A stretch of DNA of 64,000 nt from Desulfovibrionaceae bacterium (GTDB lineage Bacteria; Desulfobacterota; Desulfovibrionia; Desulfovibrionales; Desulfovibrionaceae). Under the pieces are notes generated by a model. It was not told the origin of the DNA. It saw only the letters and a program-made list of their open reading frames with translations, and did no database searches. The stretch spans positions 1 through 64,000 of the forward strand of contig JAQVCS010000014.1 in NCBI GenBank assembly GCA_028689675.1. The letters run 5' to 3'. Shown here piece by piece: positions 16,386-22,951 of this stretch. A program made the translations under genes and the position numbers. Each line of letters begins with the position of its first letter. The stretch's first letter is position 1.

Positions 16386-16637
16386 ATGGCTAATTTACAA
16401 GTTCGTATTGACGATACGTTAAAACTTCAGGCGCATACTGTAGCCCAGAGTCTTGGCATGGATTTACCTACGGCGATTCGCATCTTTTTAAGCCAAATGG
16501 TGCGGGATAATGCCTTGCCCTTCCGTCCTGCCATTGACCCGTTTTTTTGCCCACAAAACCAAGCACAACTCCGCAAGGTGCTTGACGACCTGAACAATAA
16601 TAAAAATTGTTCAGCTCACGCACTCAGCGAAGACTAG
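16386..16637 (+). CDS. RelB/DinJ-family antitoxin of the YoeB module
   Basis: The true start is ATG 16386, with GAGGAG 6-11 bases upstream; a longer frame from 16311 has no ribosome site. The 83-residue product has the RelB/DinJ ribbon-helix-helix (NLQVRIDDTLKLQAHTVAQSLGMDLPTAIRIFLSQMV) and the motif ALPFRP, then a polar C-terminal tail that would wrap the toxin. The toxin gene follows after one base. The antitoxin should bind the palindrome at 16340-16358. YoeB toxins are classically paired with Phd/YefM antitoxins, so the RelB/DinJ partner is a mixed pairing. Confidence 0.88.
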   Translation: MANLQVRIDDTLKLQAHTVAQSLGMDLPTAIRIFLSQMVRDNALPFRPAIDPFFCPQNQAQLRKVLDDLNNNKNCSAHALSED

Positions 16638-16638
16638 T

Positions 16639-16899
16639 ATGGTAATCTGGCATAATGACGCATGGGCAGAATATGTAGCATGGCAAAGCGTAGACAAAAA
16701 AACACTGAAACGCATAAATCAACTTATTAAGGATATTGAGAGAAACCCTTTTGAAGGTATAGGCAAGCCCGAACCTCTCAAGGGAGAATTATCTGGCTTA
16801 TGGAGCAGGCGAATTGACGAACAGAACAGACTTGTCTACCGTATTTGTGATGGCAACTGTCAAATAGCACAATGTAAAGGGCACTACGGAGACAAATAG
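16639..16899 (+). CDS. yoeB: YoeB-family mRNA interferase toxin
   Basis: The 86-residue product has the YoeB pattern throughout: WHNDAWAEYVAWQ, KTLKRINQLIKDIERNPFEGIGKPEPLKG, LSGLWSRRIDEQNRLVYRI and the terminal CKGHYG. The conserved Glu, Arg and the C-terminal His-Tyr used for ribosome-dependent mRNA cleavage are present, so the toxin looks intact. Its ATG is one base after the antitoxin stop. The module probably stabilises the island against loss, and it sits between the restriction operon and the mobilization genes. Confidence 0.92.
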   Translation: MVIWHNDAWAEYVAWQSVDKKTLKRINQLIKDIERNPFEGIGKPEPLKGELSGLWSRRIDEQNRLVYRICDGNCQIAQCKGHYGDK

Positions 16900-17011
16900 G
16901 TTATCTATATTTCAGGGACGATGCTTTAACAGGTTCTAAACAGTAATTGGATTTCCCCCAAAAATTAAGATAAAGACATAGTGTAAAAGCCAAACACAGC
17001 TCCATATAAAG

Positions 17012-17040
17012 AAAGACAGCCTCACTTGTAGGCTGTCTTT
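17012..17040. terminator. Bidirectional terminator between yoeB and the mob operon
   Basis: A perfect 11-bp stem, AAAGACAGCCT and AGGCTGTCTTT, has a 7-base loop and T/A-rich flanks on both sides. It lies between the convergent yoeB (+) and mobilization (-) units and can serve both. Confidence 0.8.
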
Positions 17041-17062
17041 TGTGTTCTCATAGTTTCTCTGT

Positions 17063-17536
17063 TTAGCGCAGTTTGTACCTAACCCAGACAAGCAAAATTG
17101 CCGTGAGCAGGCTAGAGAAGGCGGCGGTAGTGCATATCCAGAAAAAAATCTTACCGCCGACATTTTTTTCATAGACTTTTATTAAACTTTGAGCCTCGCC
17201 GAAGGCTTCTTTTGCCCTTCCTGCCGCCTGTTCGCATTGCATAAGGCTTTGCTCCATGCGACTTGAAACTCTTGCAATCACTTCAACGGGATAATTCCGC
17301 ACCTCGAGAGTGCTTTTTTGTATCTCCTTTGCTGCATTGTCTATGCTCTGCTTCAAGTCGCTCAAAGTTTTCAATAATGCGGCATTGTTTTGCAATTTCG
17401 CTTTCTCTTGTTGATTGAGCAAGTCCACCCGCATTTCCAAGAGTTCCTGTTCGCTCAAGGGGGGTGCTGCCAGTTTGCCTGCTTGTGTTGATTGCTCTTT
17501 CTTGTCGTTGATGCTGCGTATCATGTCCATTTTCAT
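17063..17536 (-). CDS. Mobilization accessory membrane protein nested in the relaxase gene
   Basis: The 157-residue frame starts at ATG 17536 inside the relaxase gene and shares 254 bp with it in another frame. It has a polar, helical, coiled-coil-prone body (about 25-110) and one C-terminal membrane span (IFFWICTTAAFSSLLTAILLVWV). Nested genes of this kind are established in ColE1/MobB-type mobilization operons (mbeB and mbeD inside mbeA), where the small protein stabilises the relaxosome at the membrane. I infer the same role. I cannot tie it to a specific family by motif. Confidence 0.65.
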   Translation of the reverse strand: MKMDMIRSINDKKEQSTQAGKLAAPPLSEQELLEMRVDLLNQQEKAKLQNNAALLKTLSDLKQSIDNAAKEIQKSTLEVRNYPVEVIARVSSRMEQSLMQCEQAAGRAKEAFGEAQSLIKVYEKNVGGKIFFWICTTAAFSSLLTAILLVWVRYKLR

Positions 17537-18287
17537 ACATTAGACCTCGTTTTTGTAATGATTTCAATGTGTAAGCCTTGCCAAGCTTACTTCCTTTAAA
17601 GGCTATGCCTTCAAGAGCAAAGCTGATGCCGCTCACCGTGCCCGTGCTGGCTTGATTAAGTTTGGTGTCTATATAGTGTGCTTTAAGAGCTTTCCTAAAT
17701 AAGGCAAAATCCTTTGTCCCCGTCACAAGCACAGCATCAATCTTTTCTTGTATTTTCATGCGCACGGACGGTTCCTGTGTGCGGAGAATCTGTTCCACCT
17801 CTCCTTTGGTGAGGGCTTTTTTACCCACATCCTTGCTGTTTGGCACTTGCACAAGCCCGTATTTTTTTTCAAGACTGCGCATGATACCTTCTTGCCTTTT
17901 GTAATCGTAAGCATCGCTGACCACGGAACCGTCAAGGGTGATACGATTCACCAAGATATGAATATGCGGGTGCTGCGTGTCGGTATGTCGGCTAATAAGA
18001 TATTGATTGTCTGTAAAGCCCATGCCTTCAAGCCAAGCCTGACCGACCTTGCACCAAGTGTCATCGTCAAGACGCTCATCGGGGTGCAGGCTAATGCTCA
18101 CATGGCAGACAGCCTTGGTCAGCGAGGGGCGCAAAGCCCGTATTACGCCGAACTCACGGGCAAAGTCTTGCGTCTTTTGGCTTTGCCCAGCCGCCATATT
18201 AGTTTCAAGCAAAACACTTTTATCTTTTTGTAAATCATAGGCGACTGCACCCTTGAAACCTTTGCCTTTGATGCATTTAGCTATCAT
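17283..18287 (-). CDS. mobA: MOBP-type relaxase (mobilization protein MobA)
   Basis: The 334-residue protein nicks oriT and pilots DNA during mobilization. The N-terminus (KGFKGAVAYDL) holds the likely catalytic tyrosine Tyr17. The metal-binding histidine motif is HTDTQHPHIHILVNR at 101-115, characteristic of MOBP/MobA relaxases. The C-terminal third is polar and low in order, and overlaps the nested membrane-protein gene. Its start overlaps the end of mobC by 11 bp, so mobC, mobA and the nested gene form one leftward operon. The length is shorter than relaxase-primase fusions, so no primase domain is expected. Confidence 0.88.
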   Translation of the reverse strand: MIAKCIKGKGFKGAVAYDLQKDKSVLLETNMAAGQSQKTQDFAREFGVIRALRPSLTKAVCHVSISLHPDERLDDDTWCKVGQAWLEGMGFTDNQYLISRHTDTQHPHIHILVNRITLDGSVVSDAYDYKRQEGIMRSLEKKYGLVQVPNSKDVGKKALTKGEVEQILRTQEPSVRMKIQEKIDAVLVTGTKDFALFRKALKAHYIDTKLNQASTGTVSGISFALEGIAFKGSKLGKAYTLKSLQKRGLMYENGHDTQHQRQERAINTSRQTGSTPLERTGTLGNAGGLAQSTRESEIAKQCRIIENFERLEAEHRQCSKGDTKKHSRGAELSR

Positions 18288-18699
18288 AGAGGACTTCCTG
18301 TGGCTCTCTGCTTGTCTGCAAGCCTAAAAGCTGTGCCTGAACGTGGGCTAGTTCTTTTTTTAGCTCTAAAAAGAGAAATAGGGGAATATCCCGCTTTCCC
18401 ATGTGGACAGCGCGCACAAGCTGATTGATGTTGACGGAAAGGCGTATCAACGCTGCATAGGACTTGCGGTTAATGGTGGGTACTGGTGCGGAGGGCATTC
18501 GTCTTTGCAAGGTGGATATTCTGAGCAGAGTGGCAGGACTCATGTTCAAATATTCCGCCTTCCGCTGAAGCTCTTCCCACTCCGCCTGATTGACCCGAAC
18601 GCCTATGCTTTTGTTTCGGACTCGTTTTTTTTCTAAAGGTGGTCTGCCGCCTATTTTATATCGGGGTGACGCAAGACGCCGTGATGTGTTTTCTTGCAT
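18277..18699 (-). CDS. mobC: MobC-like relaxosome DNA-binding protein
   Basis: I place the start at ATG 18699, with GGAG 5-8 bases upstream; a longer frame from TTG 18729 is less likely. The 140-residue basic protein begins with a disordered RRLASPRYKIGGRPPLEKKRVRNKSIGVRVNQAEWEELQRKAEYLNMSPATLLR segment, matching the ribbon-helix-helix portion of plasmid MobC proteins. A helical C-terminus with the NINQLVRA pattern follows. MobC binds oriT and helps the relaxase open the nick region. The likely target is the non-coding region to the right. Confidence 0.82.
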   Translation of the reverse strand: MQENTSRRLASPRYKIGGRPPLEKKRVRNKSIGVRVNQAEWEELQRKAEYLNMSPATLLRISTLQRRMPSAPVPTINRKSYAALIRLSVNINQLVRAVHMGKRDIPLFLFLELKKELAHVQAQLLGLQTSREPQEVLYDS

Positions 18700-18880
18700 A
18701 TTTTCTCCATTTCTTTTTTTGGAGTTCAAACAAAACTATTATAGATGCTTTTTGCATTTCAGCCTCGCAGAGCAAGCAGTTTGAGTGAAGCGAAAACATG
18801 GCTTGCTTCTAAGAAAATGCTGTTCGTCGCAAAGTCTTTTTTTCAGAAGAAAAGCCCTCATTTTCTGTGTTTGCCTCTGC

Positions 18881-18921
18881 TGTCCCACTGTCCCCGTGCT
18901 AGGCTCTGGGACGCTGGGACA
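18881..18921. repeat. Inverted repeat unit 1 of the mob/rep non-coding region
   Basis: TGTCCCACTGTCCC on the left is matched by GGGACGCTGGGACA on the right around a 13-base middle containing CTAGGC. The layout is the same as at 19025-19067. Confidence 0.6.
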
Positions 18922-19024
18922 CTACTTTTATTAGGCAAGGCAAGAACAAAATGTCGCCTTTTTACTGTCTGCCAAGGTATGCTTTTCGGATGTTAAAACA
19001 AGCTTTGCACAATAGGCTCGACAA

Positions 19025-19067
19025 CTGTCCCACTGTCCCAGCTCTAGGCAAAGGGACAGCGGGACAG
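19025..19067. repeat. Inverted repeat unit 2 of the mob/rep non-coding region
   Basis: CTGTCCCACTGTCCC on the left is matched by GGGACAGCGGGACAG on the right, with CTAGGC in the middle as in unit 1. It lies 21 bp after the RepA-like stop codon. Without a T-run it is not an ordinary terminator. Confidence 0.6.
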
Positions 19068-19087
19068 CAGAAATTTTGCTGTGCGGT

Positions 19088-20038
19088 TTAGCCCATTTCT
19101 TCAAGTTTAAGTTTTAGACGGTGGGCAGCAGACTTTGAAATGCCCAGTTCTTCGGCACATTCCCTAATGCTATACCCTTCATCAAGAAGTTTTTTGATCT
19201 GTTCCAGTTCTGCTTCTGCCACTTCAAAAACATCCCAGTGCAACAGGTTGTCTTTTGCATTCAGGTGAACTTCAAAAGGTAGGGCTTCCTTACCTGTGAT
19301 GCCCCGTGCTTTGGTGAGGTGGACTTGAAACCGTGCGCCTTCTGCCATGTTATACACTTTGGGACGGCGCAAGCTGATGACGGTATCCATAATATCCTCA
19401 CGGGCGGATGTGCCACGCTGATCGCCAGACTTGCCCGCATGATGTACAAGCAATACGGCTATACCCCGTCTGCGGAGGTCTAAAAGCCATGTCTGCATAG
19501 GCTGCCATGATTGGGATTCATTTTCTTTTCCTGTGCGGCACAGGGTGGCTATATTATCAAGCACAAGCAGGTCTACGGCTTGCAGGTAGGGTTCTAGTGC
19601 TTTCTGTCCTGCAATGGTCGCCAAGTCTGGCATAGAGCGCATTTGCATATCAGGCGTGAGCAAGGAAAGGTTTTGCATGGCAATCTCTGGTGCTGCCATG
19701 CCGCAAGCAAGGGCGTGAAGCCTTTCCTGCATGGCGATGGCGGGCATTTCGCCGTCAACATACAAAACTTTATTACCTTTGCTTGCTCTCCAGTTGTAAA
19801 GGGAAAGCCCGCCAGCAACAGCAAGGGACATGCTCAGGGCGGCAAATGTTTTGCCTATACCGCGTGGGGCATACAAAATAACAATGCCCTGCGTCGGAAT
19901 GACAGGCTCAAGCAGAAATCCTCGTTCTGGTAATTGCATAGATAAAAAATCTGCCATGTTCACCACCACCAATTGCGGTATGGGAGAAAGCCCGACTTGC
20001 TGAACGGAAAGAGGCTCATGTTCAGCATGGAGGATCAT
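19088..20038 (-). CDS. RepA-like hexameric helicase/AAA_25 ATPase
   Basis: The 316-residue protein has a RecA-like AAA_25 core: Walker A YAPRGIGKT (about 57-65), KVLYVDGEMP, and Walker B VDLLVLDNIATL, followed by LVHHAGKSGDQRGTSAREDIMDTVISLRR. This series is typical of RSF1010-type RepA helicases. A C-terminal winged/HTH segment (EGYSIRECAEELGISKSAAHRLKLKLEEMG) is added. In plasmids RepA opens the origin, so an integrative element with such a gene may replicate briefly after excision. It overlaps the AlpA-like gene by 4 bases. Confidence 0.82.
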   Translation of the reverse strand: MILHAEHEPLSVQQVGLSPIPQLVVVNMADFLSMQLPERGFLLEPVIPTQGIVILYAPRGIGKTFAALSMSLAVAGGLSLYNWRASKGNKVLYVDGEMPAIAMQERLHALACGMAAPEIAMQNLSLLTPDMQMRSMPDLATIAGQKALEPYLQAVDLLVLDNIATLCRTGKENESQSWQPMQTWLLDLRRRGIAVLLVHHAGKSGDQRGTSAREDIMDTVISLRRPKVYNMAEGARFQVHLTKARGITGKEALPFEVHLNAKDNLLHWDVFEVAEAELEQIKKLLDEGYSIRECAEELGISKSAAHRLKLKLEEMG

Positions 20039-20259
20039 ACGCCACTTCCTTCTGTTAGGGTCTTAATCAAAGCTCGGATATCCTCAACACGCCATGCAGA
20101 TGTTCGTACCCCAAGTTTAATGGGGGCAGGAAAACGTCCGTCTTTTATGCCTTGCCAAAATTGCGTTCGGCTAACGGGGATAATTGCAAGCACTTGTGGC
20201 AAGCGGACAAAGCCTTCACTGGGTAAGGCGGGGAGAGTTTGTTGCTTTGTGGTGTTCAT
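20035..20259 (-). CDS. AlpA-like helix-turn-helix regulator (excisionase type)
   Basis: This 74-residue protein has the MerR-like winged helix of AlpA/excisionase proteins: FVRLPQVLAIIPVSRTQFWQGIKDGRFPAPIKLGVRTSAWRVEDIRALI. In P4-type islands such proteins activate the integrase gene or bend attachment-site DNA for excision. It is the first gene of the AlpA-RepA unit (4-base overlap). An inverted repeat at 20292-20321 upstream contains CGTCCTATAC, whose complement recurs near the tRNA end of the island and may be its binding site. Confidence 0.82.
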   Translation of the reverse strand: MNTTKQQTLPALPSEGFVRLPQVLAIIPVSRTQFWQGIKDGRFPAPIKLGVRTSAWRVEDIRALIKTLTEGSGV

Positions 20260-20291
20260 TAAATACCCCTTATTGAATAGTAAAAAATAAA

Positions 20292-20321
20292 ATCGTCCTA
20301 TACGGGACTGTATAGGGCGAT
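20292..20321. repeat. Inverted repeat upstream of the AlpA-like gene
   Basis: Arms ATCGTCCTATAC and GTATAGGGCGAT have one mismatch and a 6-base loop. It lies 33 bp upstream of the AlpA-like start. The 10-mer CGTCCTATAC is the reverse complement of 22636-22645. Confidence 0.5.
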
Positions 20322-20404
20322 TGTGAACATAATGAGGGGCGGATATGTCTAGTGATAATATCTATTTTATTTTTTATCCAATTAAATAAAAATGTTATGC
20401 TGTT

Positions 20405-21292
20405 TTACGATTGCTTTTTTGCATAAGTATCATTACAGGATAAGGAGTGGAGTGTATAGTTTATACGTTTTTGAGTCATTTCTTTTCCCCTTTGCAACCA
20501 TGATGAAACTGTTCTGAGTTTGCTATCTTCGGTTAAATTAGCCCCATATTCATCATGCAGTACATAAAGAAGTTCATCTCGTGATAATCCTCCTTCATAT
20601 AATTCTACAGAGAGTAAAGCTCTTAGGTCTACTTTTTTTAATATCTGTACACCATCTATATCTTTATTATTTTCTTGTGCACGTATGTAATATTGTTTTG
20701 CATCTTCAATGCTGAATGTACGTAATGTATTTCCATTATAGTATGGTATGTTTTTATAAGTATAACTTTTATTGTATAATGCTGATATTATGAATTTAAA
20801 TAATACTATAAGTAAATAAATACACAGTAATGGTAAATAAAATATTTTTTCAAAGTTATCGTTTTCAGTCAACGAAGCTTTTATGCATGTTCTATGTATA
20901 AGAGCATTTATAATTTTATTATAATTTTTTTTGGTTGCAATTCTTTCTTCTGGTATTTCTAATATGTTGTCGCTGATTAAATTTTGATTGTTTTCAATAA
21001 AATTTCTTAAATCACGTTTCAAAAAAAATAGCCTATATTTAGTTAGGTTATATTCAATTCTATGGCATGATTTTATATTTATAGGGTAGCATATCATTTT
21101 TTCAATATTATTATTAAATATTGACTTTTTATAAAAATAAATTTTAATTATATTTTTCATTATAGCTTCTGAAAGTATATTAATTACATCATACTTCATC
21201 AGTATAATAGCATCTTCAATGCTAATTAAATGCTGTGGACTAATCATAAAATTTATTTTTTGTGCGCTAACGGGCGCAAAAATATAGTTCAT
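20405..21292 (-). CDS. Hypothetical AT-rich cargo protein with one membrane segment
   Basis: The 295-residue product has no motif I can name. The N-terminal half (about 1-155) is polar and rich in Lys, Asn and Ile. One clear hydrophobic segment follows (YLPLLCIYLLIVLFKFIISALY, about 157-178), then a soluble C-terminal domain with TFSIEDAKQYYIRAQENN and ELYEGGLSRDELLYVLHDEYGANLTEDSKLRTVSSWLQRG. The base composition is far more AT-rich than the flanking integrase and AlpA genes. It lies in the small cargo slot between integrase and AlpA. The C-terminal region could be a protein-interaction or DNA-binding fold, but nothing firm can be said. Confidence 0.6.
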   Translation of the reverse strand: MNYIFAPVSAQKINFMISPQHLISIEDAIILMKYDVINILSEAIMKNIIKIYFYKKSIFNNNIEKMICYPINIKSCHRIEYNLTKYRLFFLKRDLRNFIENNQNLISDNILEIPEERIATKKNYNKIINALIHRTCIKASLTENDNFEKIFYLPLLCIYLLIVLFKFIISALYNKSYTYKNIPYYNGNTLRTFSIEDAKQYYIRAQENNKDIDGVQILKKVDLRALLSVELYEGGLSRDELLYVLHDEYGANLTEDSKLRTVSSWLQRGKEMTQKRINYTLHSLSCNDTYAKKQS

Positions 21293-21310
21293 AAAGATAT
21301 TCCTTTTCTA

Positions 21311-22486
21311 TTATTTTTTGAGTTCATCCAGATAATCAGCCCACGCTTGCATCATTTTGACACGGTCAGGTAAAAATTCTGCATAGTTATAGGCAGCTCG
21401 AACACCGTCACGCTCAGAATGTCCCAGTTGACGTTCTATCGCATCCCTGTTCCATCCTTGTTCGTTCAGTAACGTTGAAGCCATAGCACGAAAACCGTGT
21501 CCTGTCATTTCGCCCGCTTCGTAACCTATTCTGCGGAGAGCAACATTGATTGTATTGTCTGACATAGGGCGGCTTGCCGTGCGTATTGCGGGGAAAACAT
21601 ATTTTCCGTTTCCTGTGAGCGGTTGCAGGCTTTGAAAAATGGTCATAGCTTGTCTGGAGAGTGGCACAATGTGCGTTGTTCGCATTTTCATTTTGTGGGC
21701 TGGTATGCGCCATTCCTTTTTTTCAAAGTCAAATTCGCACCATTCAGCGTTACGTAGTTCTCCTGGTCGAACAAAAAGCAGAGGAGAAAGTTGCAAAGCG
21801 CAGTATACAGGAAAGCTTGCTTTGCAACTCTCCATATCCCGAAGCAATTGCCCGACTTTTTTGGGATCTGTGATGGTGGCAAAATGTTTTTTAACAGGTG
21901 GGGTCAGCGCACCTAACAAATCTCTGGCGGGGTCACGATCAACAAGTCCTGTGGCAATGGCGTAGCGGAAAATCATAGAGCAAATACTGCGTACCCGCTT
22001 TGCGACTTCTAGTGCGCCTCTCTTTTCGATAATTTGAAGCACTTCAAGCAGTTTTTGTGCTGTGATTTGGCTGATGGGTTCTTTGCCGAGATAGGGAAAT
22101 ATATTTAGCTCCAGACGGCGCAGCGTCAATTCCGCATGACCTTCTGTCCACTTATTAGAAAACTTCTGTGCCCATTCCTTGGCTATGTTTTCAAAATGAT
22201 ATTTTCCTTGCGTGAGTGCTTTTTCTTCTTTGCGTATTTCGGCGGGGTTATTGCCCTTGGCGATTTCTACCCGAAGCTCATCACGTTTTTTGCGGGCATC
22301 GGCAAGGCTTATTTCGGGATACGTTCCCAAGGAAAGCCTAAACTCTTTACTGCTAATCCAATATCGAAATCGCCAGCTTTTAGTTCCCGATGCTAAAACT
22401 TCTAGACACAAGCCTTTTTCGTCACTCACCGTATACCGTTTGCCCGTCACTTTAAGCTTTTTTATTCCTGTTGCGGTAAGTCCCAT
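21311..22486 (-). CDS. int: P4-type tyrosine integrase
   Basis: The 391-residue integrase has the DUF4102 N-terminal arm-binding domain (LTATGIKKLKVTGKRYTVSDEKGLCLEVLASGTKSWRFRYW), a core-binding SAM-like domain (about 95-180) and the catalytic domain. Catalytic residues are visible: Arg245 (RPGELR), His330 and Arg333 (HGFR), His356 (LGHSE) and Tyr366 (AAYNYAE). All are in place and the length is normal, so it should be active. It lies 230 bp from the tRNA-Ser 3' end, reading away from it, as in P4-like islands. It catalyses recombination between the 17-bp repeats described above. Confidence 0.95.
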   Translation of the reverse strand: MGLTATGIKKLKVTGKRYTVSDEKGLCLEVLASGTKSWRFRYWISSKEFRLSLGTYPEISLADARKKRDELRVEIAKGNNPAEIRKEEKALTQGKYHFENIAKEWAQKFSNKWTEGHAELTLRRLELNIFPYLGKEPISQITAQKLLEVLQIIEKRGALEVAKRVRSICSMIFRYAIATGLVDRDPARDLLGALTPPVKKHFATITDPKKVGQLLRDMESCKASFPVYCALQLSPLLFVRPGELRNAEWCEFDFEKKEWRIPAHKMKMRTTHIVPLSRQAMTIFQSLQPLTGNGKYVFPAIRTASRPMSDNTINVALRRIGYEAGEMTGHGFRAMASTLLNEQGWNRDAIERQLGHSERDGVRAAYNYAEFLPDRVKMMQAWADYLDELKK

Positions 22487-22626
22487 AACATCTCCTAATT
22501 ACAGATAATTTTTTGTATTTGAACTGGCTGATTGTATATAAACCGTACACATAAAGACAATTTTATCAAAAAAAATGGCTGTTGCCAAATCTGTGTACGG
22601 TTTAGTTAGCAAACTTAGGCGGATTA

Positions 22627-22645
22627 TATAGGACGGTATAGGACG
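22627..22645. repeat. Tandem TATAGGACG direct repeat near the right attachment site
   Basis: TATAGGACG occurs at 22627-22635 and again at 22637-22645, between int and the tRNA. The extended 10-mer GTATAGGACG also occurs in reverse orientation at 20294-20303. Short direct repeats of this kind in att regions are candidate arm-type integrase or Xis sites. Confidence 0.5.
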
Positions 22646-22685
22646 AAAAAATCCCCATAACACCTTGAGTATTATGGGGATTTTT
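22646..22685. terminator. Strong bidirectional terminator next to tRNA-Ser
   Basis: The arms AAAAATCCCCATAA and TTATGGGGATTTTT form a 14-bp stem with A/T tracts on both sides. Read leftward, it lies about 30 bp after the tRNA 3' end. Confidence 0.8.
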
Positions 22686-22713
22686 AACTTTATCGGACTT
22701 GGTCGGATTGTGT

Positions 22714-22730
22714 GCTGGCGGAGAGGGTGG
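22714..22730. repeat. Right attachment repeat (3' end of tRNA-Ser)
   Basis: These 17 bp are identical to 4646-4662. They cover the encoded CCA, discriminator, acceptor 3' strand and the start of the T-arm, so integration keeps the tRNA gene intact. Confidence 0.85.
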
Positions 22731-22809
22731 GATTCGAACCCACGTATCGGGGTTAACCGATAACTCGATTTCGAGTCGAGCGCGTTACGGCCAGCTTCGC
22801 TACCTCTCC
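22716..22809 (-). tRNA. tRNA-Ser (anticodon CGA)
   Basis: Read on the minus strand, it starts GGAGAGG and ends CCTCTCC-G-CCA, giving a 7-bp acceptor stem, discriminator G and an encoded CCA. The anticodon stem CTCGA/TCGAG encloses loop CTCGAAA, so the anticodon is CGA (UCG codon). A long variable arm (TATCGGTTAACCCCGATA) is present, as expected for serine. Its 3' end is the island attachment site. Confidence 0.95.
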
Positions 22810-22951
22810 GCTTATATGGCTGCACAATGTGCAACGGGAACGTGTATAAAATACTTCGTTACTTTTGGCAAGTAAATCTCAGGCATTTTCTTTTTTTTCA
22901 CCTTGCTGCCCCATAGCCTGTGCATGGGGTGGTTTGCTGGTCTGCGCTCAC

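Larger units (their letters stand above)
18700..19087. other. Non-coding region with two inverted-repeat structures (oriT/oriV candidate)
   Basis: This 388-bp gap lies between mobC and the RepA-like gene, both read leftward, and shows no credible gene. It contains two related inverted repeats, 18881-18921 and 19025-19067, described separately. Transfer origins of MOBP systems usually lie next to mobC, and the adjacent ATPase resembles plasmid RepA helicases. The region is therefore the best place for an oriT, an oriV or both. Confidence 0.5.
4646..22730. mobile_element. 18.1-kb mobilizable genomic island integrated in tRNA-Ser
   Basis: The island is bounded by 17-bp direct repeats at 4646-4662 and 22714-22730. 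It carries a P4-type integrase next to the tRNA, an AlpA-like regulator, a RepA-like ATPase, mobC, a relaxase with a nested membrane protein, two toxin-antitoxin loci and a type I restriction operon. No conjugative pilus or coupling-protein gene is visible, so transfer would need a helper. Composition inside is patchy: the genes at 5378-6771, 9912-12248 and 20405-21292 are far more AT-rich than their neighbours, which suggests cargo of several origins. Confidence 0.85.

Noticed and set aside
18881..19067. CRISPR array.
   Set aside because: There are only two repeat-like units, each self-palindromic and about 145 bp apart, with no regular spacers and no cas genes in the window.
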